Positions 26,891 to 37,748 of a stretch of 64,000 nt of DNA are shown in pieces. The position numbers were made by a program, and so were the translations under genes. Numbering within the stretch: position 1 is the stretch's first letter; the number at the start of each line of letters is the position of its first letter. Under the pieces are notes generated by a model that worked only from the letters and a program-made list of their open reading frames with translations, was not told the DNA's origin and searched no databases. Source of the stretch: Desulfoscipio gibsoniae DSM 7213 (GTDB lineage: Bacteria > Bacillota > Desulfotomaculia > Desulfotomaculales > Desulfallaceae); contig NC_021184.1 of assembly GCF_000233715.2 (NCBI RefSeq), positions 4,646,001-4,710,000 of the forward strand. The letters run 5' to 3'.

Positions 26891-27853
26891 TTAACGATAA
26901 TCGTTGATATTATTAATCTGAACTCCTGTATAATAATGATTAATTATTTGCTTGTAATCATAGCCGTGTTCTGCCAGACCACTGGCTCCGTATTGGCACA
27001 TGCCCACACCATGGCCATAACCGACTGTTTCGAAAATGATTTGATCATTTTTAAACTGCCAGGTAAAATTTGTGGATCGTAGACCTAATTTTTGACGTAT
27101 CTCTGACGCAGATAAACGCCGGTCATTGATCAGTAAAGTTTTTGGTCTACCGGTGGACGTGCTTTCAACTACCTTAATAGGTTGATCCTGTTTAGTGGAA
27201 ACCGGAACGGATTGCAATTCCACACCCAGTGCTTTGGCTACTTGATCCTGTCCTATAGCCACCTGTTGAATTGAATTGGGGTTATTTTCATAGGGACAGG
27301 CTACGCCGCGCAGATACGGCACTGAATACATCCACACATCCTCCGCGTCTTCAGTGTGCCCACCACAGGCAGCGTGAAACACCGGGTCAATGGGCTGACC
27401 TTGATAAGTGATAATTTCTCCTGCTGTATCGTCCACGGCCATGCGGATTTTATAATAGTATTGATAGTATTTTAGCGTCCCCCAGCGTTCTTTCATCTCT
27501 GCCCTGGTTAAACATCCCTGGGCATGACTGGGATTGTCACAGGTGTCCGCACCCTCATGACAGTTATTCATAACCCCACCGGCCACCATACGCTTGACAA
27601 TGTATGTCCGGGCCGCCACCGCCTGTGCTTTTAAGGCCTCATCAGGGAATAGCGCAGGCATTTCGGCTGCCACCACGCCTGTAACATAATCCTCAAGTGA
27701 CATCAATTCCACTGTGTCAGCATCATGCCTGTACAGCCGCACAATGGTACCCTCTTCCTGCACCCGTGGTTCCATTATTTTCTGCACTACCCAGGGCAGC
27801 CCCAGGGCCAGTAGCAGAACCAATATCAATGTTATTAGAAATATCTTGCGCAT
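26891..27853 (-). CDS. spoIID: SpoIID peptidoglycan lytic transglycosylase
   Basis: 320 residues with one N-terminal membrane segment (about 4-26). The SpoIID domain is complete: LEDYVTGVVAAEMPALFPDEALKAQAVAARTYIVKRM contains the catalytic Glu in AAEMPA; HAACGGHTEDAEDVW holds the zinc-linked Cys/His; the end has GYGHGVGMCQYGASGLAEHGYDYKQIINHYYTG. In the mother cell SpoIID cleaves glycan strands denuded by SpoIIP during engulfment. Usual length and a strong GAGG ribosome site. Between murA and spoIIID, as in Bacillus subtilis. No spoIIQ is found nearby. Confidence 0.95.
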   Translation of the reverse strand: MRKIFLITLILVLLLALGLPWVVQKIMEPRVQEEGTIVRLYRHDADTVELMSLEDYVTGVVAAEMPALFPDEALKAQAVAARTYIVKRMVAGGVMNNCHEGADTCDNPSHAQGCLTRAEMKERWGTLKYYQYYYKIRMAVDDTAGEIITYQGQPIDPVFHAACGGHTEDAEDVWMYSVPYLRGVACPYENNPNSIQQVAIGQDQVAKALGVELQSVPVSTKQDQPIKVVESTSTGRPKTLLINDRRLSASEIRQKLGLRSTNFTWQFKNDQIIFETVGYGHGVGMCQYGASGLAEHGYDYKQIINHYYTGVQINNINDYR

Positions 27854-28323
27854 TCTTCCTCATCCTCATTAAGCAGGGGGACTGTTCTCCTGCTTCCTTT
27901 GTGCTATCTTGGAAGCATGGAACGCTTTTCTGCTTCCTTCTCGCATATAATGCATACTTATCCAGCACACCACAAAAGCACTATAAAGCAGTATATGATC
28001 TTTTATAGGTAATTATTACCTAAAGGGGTCAGGCTAAAACTAGGGAAGCTGGGGGGAAGCGGGGTGACGGGGAAGCAAGAGAAGAAGGAAATCGTAAAGT
28101 AAATGTAGAAGTTTGCAACAAAAACTTCAGGTAACAACTTCCATCTTCTCTGGCAATCAAAAATTTTGCAGTTAATTATAATCAAAAACTTTATTATTTC
28201 TAACTAGATAGTGCTTTCCCAAATTAAGATAGTAGTATTGAGCAAAACTTCCGATTGCCAAATTTAGAACCGTCCCCCCTGCTTCCTCTCTGCCTCCCGG
28301 CTTGCAGCCCCTTTTGCTTTTCT
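27854..28323. other. Intergenic region between murA and spoIID with repeat fragments
   Basis: 470 bases without a credible gene. It contains a copy of the GGGGTCAGGCT element (28025-28040), G-rich GGGAAGC direct repeats (28044-28080), a short hairpin GAAGTTT/AAACTTC (28108-28128) and a copy of the AGAACCGTCCCCCCTGCTTCC element (28266-28286). The spoIID promoter should lie near 27870-27950 but is not obvious. Confidence 0.6.
28266..28286 (+). repeat. Dispersed AGAACCGTCCCCCCTGCTTCC element, copy 1
   Basis: A 21-base element just after murA whose reverse complement, with one base missing and one changed, recurs at 29665-29684 just before murA. Confidence 0.6.
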
Positions 28324-29580
28324 TTACGCCTGCCCCCAGATATCAGCGCCAAGGCTTTGCAGCTTGCCCAAAAGGTTTTCATAACCTCGCTCGATATGAT
28401 AAATATTGCTCACCTCTGTGTTACCCTCGGCGCATAGGCCAGCCAGTACCAGGGCCGCTCCGGCCCGCAGGTCGGTGGCTTTGACTGAGGCCCCGCTTAA
28501 AGCTACTGGACCCTGTATAACTGCATTACGGCCTACCGTTTTGATTCGCGCCCCCATGCGCTTCAGCTCGCTGATGTGCATAAACCTGTTTTCAAACACA
28601 GTTTCAGTAATGATGCTGGTTCCTCTGGCACAGGTCATCAGTGCCATCATCTGAGGCTGCATGTCGGTGGGAAAACCCGGATAGGGCATAGTTTTGACAT
28701 CCACAGCTCTATAATCTTTCCGGCCGATGACTCGTAACCCGTCCTGTTCTTCATATACGTCTATGCCCATCTCCAACAGCTTGGCTAAAACCGGTTTTAC
28801 ATGATCGGCAATAACGTTTTCCACAAGAATATTACCACCAGTGATTGCTCCGGCCACAAGATAGGTACCTGCCTCAATACGGTCGGGTATAACAGTGTGG
28901 GTAACCCCTTTTAGTTCGCGCACGCCGGTAATTTTTACCACTTTGGTGCCGGCACCTTTAATTTTGCCCCCCATGGCGCAAATAAAATTAGCTAAATCCA
29001 CTACTTCCGGCTCCTCAGCGGCATTTTCAATTACCGTTTGCCCTTCGGCCAAAGAGGCAGCCATAATGATATTTTCGGTTGCCCCCACGCTGGGAAAGTC
29101 CAGGTAGATGCGGTTGCCACGCAATCCATACTTTCCAGCTTCGGCACGAATGCTGCCATAGCCATGCTCAATGCGGGCCCCCAGCATATGCAGGCCTTTC
29201 AGATGCAAGTCTACGGGCCTGCTTCCTATGGCACATCCCCCTGGCAATGAAATGGACGCTAAACCGGTACGGGCAAGCAACGGTCCTATTACCAGAAACG
29301 ATGCTCTCATTTGTCTTACAAACTCATAAGGTGCCTCGGTTTTTGGTTTTTGAGGTGGAATAATCACCAGTGTCGTACCGTCTCTTTTTACCTGGGCACC
29401 CAGGTGTTCCAGCACAAGACAAATTGTATCCACATCGGCCAGATTCGGAATATCTTCCAGGGTACACGGTGAGGTAGACAGCAGGCAGGCTGCAATGATT
29501 GGCAGCACAGCATTTTTAGAACCACTAACCCGCACTGTACCGGATAAGGGCCTGCCACCCCGAATATACAACTTTTTCAC
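28324..29580 (-). CDS. murA: UDP-N-acetylglucosamine 1-carboxyvinyltransferase (MurA)
   Basis: 418 residues when started at the GTG at 29580, which has GGAGGG six bases before it; the open frame continues 47 codons upstream without similarity to MurA. The N-terminus [27 protein letters not shown] carries Lys22 and Asn23, and Cys116 in [18 protein letters not shown] is the catalytic cysteine attacked by fosfomycin. The enzyme moves enolpyruvate from PEP to UDP-GlcNAc, the first committed step of peptidoglycan synthesis. Position between atpC and spoIID is the same as murAA in Bacillus subtilis. Presence of the cysteine predicts fosfomycin sensitivity. Confidence 0.96.
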   Translation of the reverse strand: MKKLYIRGGRPLSGTVRVSGSKNAVLPIIAACLLSTSPCTLEDIPNLADVDTICLVLEHLGAQVKRDGTTLVIIPPQKPKTEAPYEFVRQMRASFLVIGPLLARTGLASISLPGGCAIGSRPVDLHLKGLHMLGARIEHGYGSIRAEAGKYGLRGNRIYLDFPSVGATENIIMAASLAEGQTVIENAAEEPEVVDLANFICAMGGKIKGAGTKVVKITGVRELKGVTHTVIPDRIEAGTYLVAGAITGGNILVENVIADHVKPVLAKLLEMGIDVYEEQDGLRVIGRKDYRAVDVKTMPYPGFPTDMQPQMMALMTCARGTSIITETVFENRFMHISELKRMGARIKTVGRNAVIQGPVALSGASVKATDLRAGAALVLAGLCAEGNTEVSNIYHIERGYENLLGKLQSLGADIWGQA

Positions 29581-29664
29581 CGTATCCCTCCATTGCAATA
29601 AGTCCCTATTCCCTATTGTTACCAAATTATACATAGCACATACCAAATTTTTGTGTGTTAACGG

Positions 29665-29684
29665 GGAAGCAGGGGTACGGTTCT
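29665..29684 (-). repeat. Dispersed AGAACCGTCCCCCCTGCTTCC element, copy 2
   Basis: GGAAGCAGGGGTACGGTTCT on the plus strand, reverse complement of the element at 28266-28286 with one deletion and one change; the two copies flank murA in opposite orientation. Confidence 0.6.
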
Positions 29685-29707
29685 TCTCTTGCTTCCCCTG
29701 TGCTTGA

Positions 29708-29756
29708 GTACCAACTTTCAACTTTCAACCTTTCAACCTTTCAACACCCGGCACCA
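29708..29756 (-). repeat. Half copy of the GGTGCCGGGTGTTGAAAGG hairpin repeat
   Basis: Reads TTTCAAC four times in tandem, then ACACCCGGCACCAAAGT. It equals one arm of the perfect hairpins at 39791-39849 and 41473-41531; the other arm is missing. Confidence 0.7.
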
Positions 29757-29763
29757 AAGTGGC

Positions 29764-29817
29764 AAAAAAAAACGCTTGGGAAATCGGCATTTACCGAATT
29801 CCCAAAGCGCTTTTTTA
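29764..29817 (-). terminator. Terminator of the ATP synthase operon
   Basis: Long hairpin (CGCTTGGGAAATCGG / CCGAATTCCCAAAGCG, about 15 pairs with two mismatches) followed on the minus strand by nine T. It lies about 95 bases after atpC. Confidence 0.88.
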
Positions 29818-29846
29818 TAAGTTAATCTTAAACACGTTAATTTACG

Positions 29847-29879
29847 CGTAACGATATATTATTGCAATATATCGTTACG
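29847..29879. repeat. Perfect 14-pair inverted repeat after atpC
   Basis: CGTAACGATATATT / AATATATCGTTACG with a 5-base loop ATTGC. No T run follows on either strand, so it may be an mRNA 3' stabiliser rather than a terminator. Confidence 0.6.
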
Positions 29880-29882
29880 ACA

Positions 29883-29912
29883 GTTAGTTTATTAAAGTTA
29901 AAGCCTGACCCC
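29883..29912 (-). repeat. GGGGTCAGGCTT element next to the atpC stop
   Basis: Plus strand AGTTAGTTTA, ten variable bases, AGCCTGACCCC. The same first ten and last eleven bases occur at 62161-62191 at the end of the ywlE-type gene. Confidence 0.65.
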
Positions 29913-30320
29913 TTATTGGCCTGCGGCCTTAAGGCGGTTGAGTGCCCTCTTTAGGGCGGCTTCGGCTCGAATTACGTCGATGTCCTGGCCTCCAGCGGAC
30001 AGACGCTGTTCGGCTCGTTCTTTGGCGGCCTGGGCACGCTCGACGTCAATTTGGTCTTCCCGCTCGGCGGCATTGGCCAAAACGGTTACCTTGTTGTTGC
30101 GTATCTCTGCAAAGCCGCCGCTGACGGCTATTTTTAATACTTTTCCTTCATGGTGCACACGAGCCAGACCTGTTTTTAAGGCACTGACCAGCGGCGCGTG
30201 TTCGGGTAAAACACCCAGTTCACCTTCGGTGCCGGGCAGTACCACAAAACGGATGTCCTGGCTGTATGTCTTTTTTTGGGGTGTGACAATTTCCAACCGC
30301 TGCAGTTTTTCTTCCGCCAT
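29913..30320 (-). CDS. atpC: ATP synthase F1 subunit epsilon
   Basis: 135 residues, normal length. The N-terminal beta-sandwich (LQRLEIVTPQKKTYSQDIRFVVLPGTEGELGVLPEHAPLVSALKTG) is characteristic, followed by the helical hairpin (DQIDVERAQAAKERAEQRL...RAEAALKRALNRLKAAG). Epsilon forms the central stalk with gamma and can block ATP hydrolysis. It starts 2 bases after atpD and is the last gene of the operon. Confidence 0.96.
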   Translation of the reverse strand: MAEEKLQRLEIVTPQKKTYSQDIRFVVLPGTEGELGVLPEHAPLVSALKTGLARVHHEGKVLKIAVSGGFAEIRNNKVTVLANAAEREDQIDVERAQAAKERAEQRLSAGGQDIDVIRAEAALKRALNRLKAAGQ

Positions 30321-30322
30321 GC

Positions 30323-31945
<1,623 letters not shown>

Positions 31946-32794
31946 TTACTCGAGAGCGGCAGCGCCGCTGACAATCTCGGATATTTCCGTGGTAATGGCG
32001 GCCTGACGGGCACGGTTCATGGAAAGCGTCAGCCTTTCAATCATGTCCGCAGCATTCTTCGTGGCATTATCCATAGCCGTCATCTGGGCGCTGTAGAATC
32101 CGGCATTGGTTTCCAGCAATGCCTGGAACAGCGAATTCTGAATATACATAGGCAATAAGCTGCCCATAATATTTTCCGCATCAGGCTCGAAAATGTAATC
32201 CACTTTCTTTTCGTCGGCCTCCCCTTCCGGGGGTTCAACTGGCAGAATCTTCTGCACCACGGGTTTTTGTACCAGCACGTTTACAAACTGGCTGTAAATC
32301 AAATAAACTTCATCATATTCTTCGGCCGTATATTTGTCTATGACAAACCTGGCAACTTCATTGGTCAGGCTCGGGTTAGCATCGCCAATGCCAACATATT
32401 GCTGCGCAATGTTGTAGCCACGGTTACGGAAAAAATCCCTACCTTTACGACCAAGAGTTATAATTTCAACGTTCTGGCGATTCTTTGTCTCCTGAACGCC
32501 CATTTTAAGAACATTGGCGTTAAAGCCTCCGCACAGGCCGCGGTCCGCGGTCACTACAATATAAGCTACCTTTTGCGGCTCGCGTACGGCAAGTAATGGG
32601 TGCTTCATTCCTACGGAAGCGGATCCAACCCTGCCAAGTACATCTCGCACCCGCCGTGCGAAGGGCCTGGCAGCCAGCACATTGTCCTGGGCGCGCCGCA
32701 TTTTAGCTGCAGCCACCGCCTTCATGGCCTTGGTAATCTTCTGGGTACTGCTGATACTCTTAATACGACGCCGCAGGTCGCGCAAACTAGCCAT
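31946..32794 (-). CDS. atpG: ATP synthase F1 subunit gamma
   Basis: 282 residues. N-terminal coiled-coil helix MASLRDLRRRIKSISSTQKITKAMKAVAAAKMRRAQD and C-terminal helix MTAMDNATKNAADMIERLTLSMNRARQAAITTEISEIVSGAAAL are the signature ends that form the rotor shaft; VVTADRGLCGGFNANV is the conserved central motif. Part of the central stalk that turns inside alpha3beta3. It follows atpA by 39 bases. Confidence 0.97.
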   Translation of the reverse strand: MASLRDLRRRIKSISSTQKITKAMKAVAAAKMRRAQDNVLAARPFARRVRDVLGRVGSASVGMKHPLLAVREPQKVAYIVVTADRGLCGGFNANVLKMGVQETKNRQNVEIITLGRKGRDFFRNRGYNIAQQYVGIGDANPSLTNEVARFVIDKYTAEEYDEVYLIYSQFVNVLVQKPVVQKILPVEPPEGEADEKKVDYIFEPDAENIMGSLLPMYIQNSLFQALLETNAGFYSAQMTAMDNATKNAADMIERLTLSMNRARQAAITTEISEIVSGAAALE

Positions 32795-32833
32795 CTACTT
32801 TTTCACCACCTCGCTATTACTTTCGTCGGGTGC

Positions 32834-34342
<1,509 letters not shown>

Positions 34343-34366
34343 CTACTGTTTCACCCCTATCCACTT

Positions 34367-34909
34367 TTAACTTATTTGTCTGAGGTGCTCGCGCAGGGTT
34401 TGCAAGCGAGTGCGCACGCTACCATCGATAACCTTGTCACCGATACGAACCACCACTCCGCCCAGCAGTTTCTTATCAACGTTATAGGTAAGTCTGACTT
34501 TTTTGCCAGTGCTTTTGGCCATAGCGGCAGCCATGTTTTTCTTCTCTTCTTTGGTAAGTTCCACTGCTGAAGTTACCTGAACATCGCTGATGTTACGGGC
34601 TTTATTGGCCAGTCCGGTAAAATATTCAGTAATATCCGCCAGGTAGGCTTCACGCTGGCGATCCACTACGAAGCCGAGAAAATTCATCGTGATTTCAGAA
34701 ATGCGGTCTTTAAATAAGTTGGCCAGCACCTCTTTTTTCTCGTTGGCAGTAATACGGGGATGGATAATTACTTTTCTCAGTGGCTCGGATTCATTAATTA
34801 CCTTGTTCACGGCTTTTAGTTCCGACTCCAGCTGATCTACAAGATTTTCCCGCACCGCAATTTCATAAAGCGCTTCGGCATAGCGCCCGGCTACAGCCCC
34901 TCTTAGCAT
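34367..34909 (-). CDS. atpH: ATP synthase subunit delta (OSCP)
   Basis: 180 residues, usual length. N-terminal six-helix bundle (GRYAEALYEIAVRENLVDQLESELKAVNKVI) and C-terminal KKVRLTYNVDKKLLGGVVVRIGDKVIDGSVRTRLQTLREHL identify the delta/OSCP family, which links F1 to the peripheral stalk. Its start overlaps the end of atpF by 7 bases. Confidence 0.96.
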   Translation of the reverse strand: MLRGAVAGRYAEALYEIAVRENLVDQLESELKAVNKVINESEPLRKVIIHPRITANEKKEVLANLFKDRISEITMNFLGFVVDRQREAYLADITEYFTGLANKARNISDVQVTSAVELTKEEKKNMAAAMAKSTGKKVRLTYNVDKKLLGGVVVRIGDKVIDGSVRTRLQTLREHLRQIS

Positions 34910-35409
34910 GGCAGATCCCCTGCCTCTTTAATAAACTCATCAATCATACCGCGCTGCATGTCGGCGGTTATTTTTTCGCTAACAACTTTGCTGGCCACCA
35001 GAATAGACAGAGTAGCCACCTGGTCGCGCAATTCTGCAACAGCCTTCTCCTTCTCCCTGTTTATATCCTGCAAGGCAGATTCTTTAATACGGTTGGATTC
35101 CGCCTTGGCCGCCTCAATGATCTCATGGGCTTGTTCTTCAGCGGCTTTACTGGCTTTTTGAACGATGCTCTGGGCTTCGTTTTTGGCCTTTTGCAATTCA
35201 TCCAAATACTGCTTGTGCAGTAACTCCGCTTGTTTTCTTTCCTCTTCGGCAGCGGCCACATTATTGGCGATAAAGTTTTGCCGGTCTTCTAGCATTTTTA
35301 CAATATGCGGATATACAACAACGCGAAGGAAGATGAGTAACATGATAAAGTTGAAAACTTGCGCCACCAATGTATTATTGATATTTAAAACCTGAACAAT
35401 GGCATCCAA
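34903..35409 (-). CDS. atpF: ATP synthase F0 subunit b
   Basis: 168 residues: one N-terminal membrane helix (VAQVFNFIMLLIFLRVVVYP) and a long charged coiled coil (DRQNFIANNVAAAEEERKQAELLHKQYLDELQKAKNEAQSI) that forms the peripheral stalk. Family length and operon position agree. A large hairpin lies in the 124-base gap between it and atpE. Confidence 0.96.
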   Translation of the reverse strand: MDAIVQVLNINNTLVAQVFNFIMLLIFLRVVVYPHIVKMLEDRQNFIANNVAAAEEERKQAELLHKQYLDELQKAKNEAQSIVQKASKAAEEQAHEIIEAAKAESNRIKESALQDINREKEKAVAELRDQVATLSILVASKVVSEKITADMQRGMIDEFIKEAGDLPC

Positions 35410-35448
35410 AAAAAATTACCCTCCTTCCTCTAGTCCGTGAACAAAAGG

Positions 35449-35501
35449 AAGGCGATAGCAGGTTTGGCGCTTGTACAGACCAAGACCCGCTATGCCGCCT
35501 T
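35449..35501 (-). promoter_or_regulatory. Large hairpin between atpE and atpF
   Basis: Arms AAGGCG.ATAGC.AGGT and ACCCGCTATGCCGCCTT pair over about 15 positions with a two-base bulge and an inner GGTTTGG/CCAAGACC stem. No T run follows, so it looks like an mRNA processing or stabilising element rather than a terminator. Confidence 0.6.
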
Positions 35502-35533
35502 TCGCCACAGCATCCCTTAAGCCTTGATAGGAC

Positions 35534-35782
<249 letters not shown>

Positions 35783-35864
35783 TCACCCAAATTTTAAAAC
35801 ATAAATTATGGTGGCATATCTCTATTCTTTAATTGAGATATCAGCTAATTAAAAAACATTAGGG

Positions 35865-36617
35865 TTAGTGATGTTCAGCAGTTACCTGGGATACATAAGC
35901 AATGGTCAGCATAGTAAAAATAAATGCCTGGATAAAGCCAACGAAAATACTGAATGACAGCCAAATCACCGACGCCAGGAACCCGCCGAAAATGGTGGCG
36001 GTCAGGGGTATAAGCCCCAGTAACACCGCAATTAGCACCTCACCTGCGTAAATATTACCGTAAAGACGGAAGGCCAGCGTTAAAGGCTTGGACAATTCTT
36101 CAACGAGAACAATGGGCAGGAAAAATACAAATGGTTCAAAAAAGTGCTTGAAATAACCAAGCTTGCGGTAATACAGTCCCAGCACCTGAACCAGTATAAA
36201 CACAAACAGCGCCATACCCAGCGTGGTATTGACATCCGCCGTGGGCGACATCATGGTGGGTATTAGGCCCCAGAGGTTACTAAATAGGAGGAATAGAAAT
36301 AAACTAAACAAAAGGCACATCAGGCTGGCACCCTTCTTGGGGTCCAAATTTTCATAGGCCAGACCCCTTAAAAACTGGAACATTTCCTCCACCATTAATT
36401 GCAACTTACCGGGTCTTTTTAACTGCATGTTACGGGTGGCAGCAACAGTGAAAATAACAATCAGCCCCATAACTATCCAGGTCATGACCAGGGTTTTCAG
36501 GTTCATGGCTCCGAACCCGAAATTCACTGCGTCATGGGGGAACCCCCATACATTCAAATTCTCGTGCACTACGGCCAGGATGTCTTTACTTGCTTCGTGA
36601 CCTGCGGCTGCAGACAA
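35865..36617 (-). CDS. atpB: ATP synthase F0 subunit a
   Basis: 250 residues with five to six membrane helices. The essential Arg is in LSKPLTLAFRLYGNIYAGEVL. Conserved ends KTLVMTWIVMGLIVIF and AFIFTMLTIAYVSQ are present. It forms the two ion half-channels next to the c ring. It lies 97 bases before atpE. Confidence 0.96.
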   Translation of the reverse strand: MSAAAGHEASKDILAVVHENLNVWGFPHDAVNFGFGAMNLKTLVMTWIVMGLIVIFTVAATRNMQLKRPGKLQLMVEEMFQFLRGLAYENLDPKKGASLMCLLFSLFLFLLFSNLWGLIPTMMSPTADVNTTLGMALFVFILVQVLGLYYRKLGYFKHFFEPFVFFLPIVLVEELSKPLTLAFRLYGNIYAGEVLIAVLLGLIPLTATIFGGFLASVIWLSFSIFVGFIQAFIFTMLTIAYVSQVTAEHH

Positions 36618-36653
36618 CTCTCTCTCACCCCTTTCCCTAATAAATTTTATTCT

Positions 36654-37094
36654 TTATATTTTATCAACGGCATCACGCGCCGTATAATAACGGTATAGTG
36701 CTAAATTGGCATCCACCACCGTTATAACAGTGGGCACTAGAAGCCCGGCACCCACACCGTAAATGCTCAAAAAATCAACCCGACCGGCCAGAGCAATGAT
36801 ACCTACTATAAGTGCCATGCGGGGGTAGAAACCGGCCCTCATAAATGCCTTGGCCCTTTTTTGATTGATGTCCGTTTGCTTCATCAATTCCATAAGCGAA
36901 TTCATTCTTTTTACCAATAGAATACAGTTGATAATACCAAAAATACCGCCCACAATGAAACCCAGAATCAATGTATCCCCGGGGTTAATAATTAAGCCCG
37001 GCAAGGTCAGTATGATAACCAGGATCATAAATCTTTTAGTGCGTGTTAACTGTTGATCTATATTGCGTATGGGTGCAGGTCTCTGCAACCTCAT
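36654..37094 (-). CDS. atpI: ATP synthase subunit I-type membrane protein (AtpI)
   Basis: 146 residues with four predicted membrane segments (RFMILVIILTLPGLIIN, TLILGFIVGGIFGIINCILLV, GFYPRMALIVGIIALAG, GVGAGLLVPTVITVVDANLAL). It matches the poorly conserved AtpI (UncI) proteins encoded at the head of atp operons, implicated in c-ring assembly. It follows the AtpZ-like gene by 21 bases and precedes atpB by 36. Assignment rests on topology and position more than on motifs. Confidence 0.8.
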   Translation of the reverse strand: MRLQRPAPIRNIDQQLTRTKRFMILVIILTLPGLIINPGDTLILGFIVGGIFGIINCILLVKRMNSLMELMKQTDINQKRAKAFMRAGFYPRMALIVGIIALAGRVDFLSIYGVGAGLLVPTVITVVDANLALYRYYTARDAVDKI

Positions 37095-37115
37095 CGCCCC
37101 CTCACACGGTGAATG

Positions 37116-37349
37116 CTATTTAAAAAAACGCTGCATGGTTTTAACAATGCTCATGATACCCGCAGCTACGCCTGCTAAAACGCCCGCCACCAAAAACCAG
37201 GGTTCGGTACCCAGCTTGTCATCCAGCAACCTACCGCCATAAAACCCCAACAGGGTAGTAATGGCCAGCTCGGTGCCAATGGTTGTGGTCACAGCTATGG
37301 CTGTTAGCGCACCGTTTTTCTTGTTTTTTGGTTCTTCCACAATTACCAC
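37116..37349 (-). CDS. AtpZ/AtpI-family small F0 accessory protein
   Basis: 77 residues with two membrane helices and the motif TTTIGTELAITTLLGFYGGRLLDDKLGTEPWFLVAGVLAGVAAGIMSIVKTMQRF, typical of AtpZ-like (F0F1 subunit, putative Ca2+/Mg2+ transporter) proteins; the GGRLLDDKLGTEPW loop is diagnostic. First gene of the ATP synthase operon. With the AtpI protein it probably helps assemble the c ring or supply Mg2+. Confidence 0.85.
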   Translation of the reverse strand: MVIVEEPKNKKNGALTAIAVTTTIGTELAITTLLGFYGGRLLDDKLGTEPWFLVAGVLAGVAAGIMSIVKTMQRFFK

Positions 37350-37748
37350 GCCTTACATTTCGCGAAAAATGTCGCATGAAATACATTTTAGTGTCGTGCA
37401 TTTTACATTTTCGCTAATGAATACATTTCTACAAAAAAGATAGTATTCCTCCAGGGTGATCTGCACTTTTTGTAATTTTATTTTGCTCATATTGTCAAAT
37501 TTTATTTAATTGTGACGGCATGTACTTGTCACTGCAGACCCTCAGTTCTCTACCCAAAAATGTATGACTATGATCATGGTAATATGTTCATTTGTTAAGA
37601 AAAAAAACTATATCAAAGCCTGCAAATTGCCTTACTTAAAAAAGATTCTCCGCTAATTATTCTTTTCCTTCAGCGTTGGTTTATTATGTGGACTTTTTAG
37701 TCCCGCAATTTTTGGCAGTGGCGGGCAAAAGTGCCCGCACACTGCAAA
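37350..37748. other. Intergenic region upstream of the ATP synthase operon
   Basis: 399 bases. A TTGACA at 37493-37498 on the minus strand has only a poor -10 (TTACAA) 17 bases on, so the operon promoter is uncertain. ACATTT/AAATGT inverted repeats lie near 37355-37375. The hairpin 37715-37745 ends the upstream regulator gene. Confidence 0.5.
37715..37745 (-). terminator. Hairpin after the PAS/sigma-54 activator gene
   Basis: GCAGTG.GCGGGCA / TGCCCGC.CACTGC, thirteen pairs with one bulge and a 4-base loop, starting 4 bases after the stop codon; weak T run. Confidence 0.65.

Larger units (their letters stand above)
29581..29912. other. Intergenic region between atpC and murA
   Basis: 332 bases holding, from the right, a GGGGTCAGGCTT repeat, a perfect hairpin (29847-29879), the operon terminator (29764-29817), a half-copy of the GGTGCCGGGTGTTGAAAGG repeat (29708-29756) and the second GGAAGCAGGGG element. 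Confidence 0.7.

Noticed and set aside
27723-28008. ORFs of 60-103 codons between murA and spoIID
   Set aside because: No ribosome sites, low-complexity repeat-derived sequence and overlap with the spoIID start.
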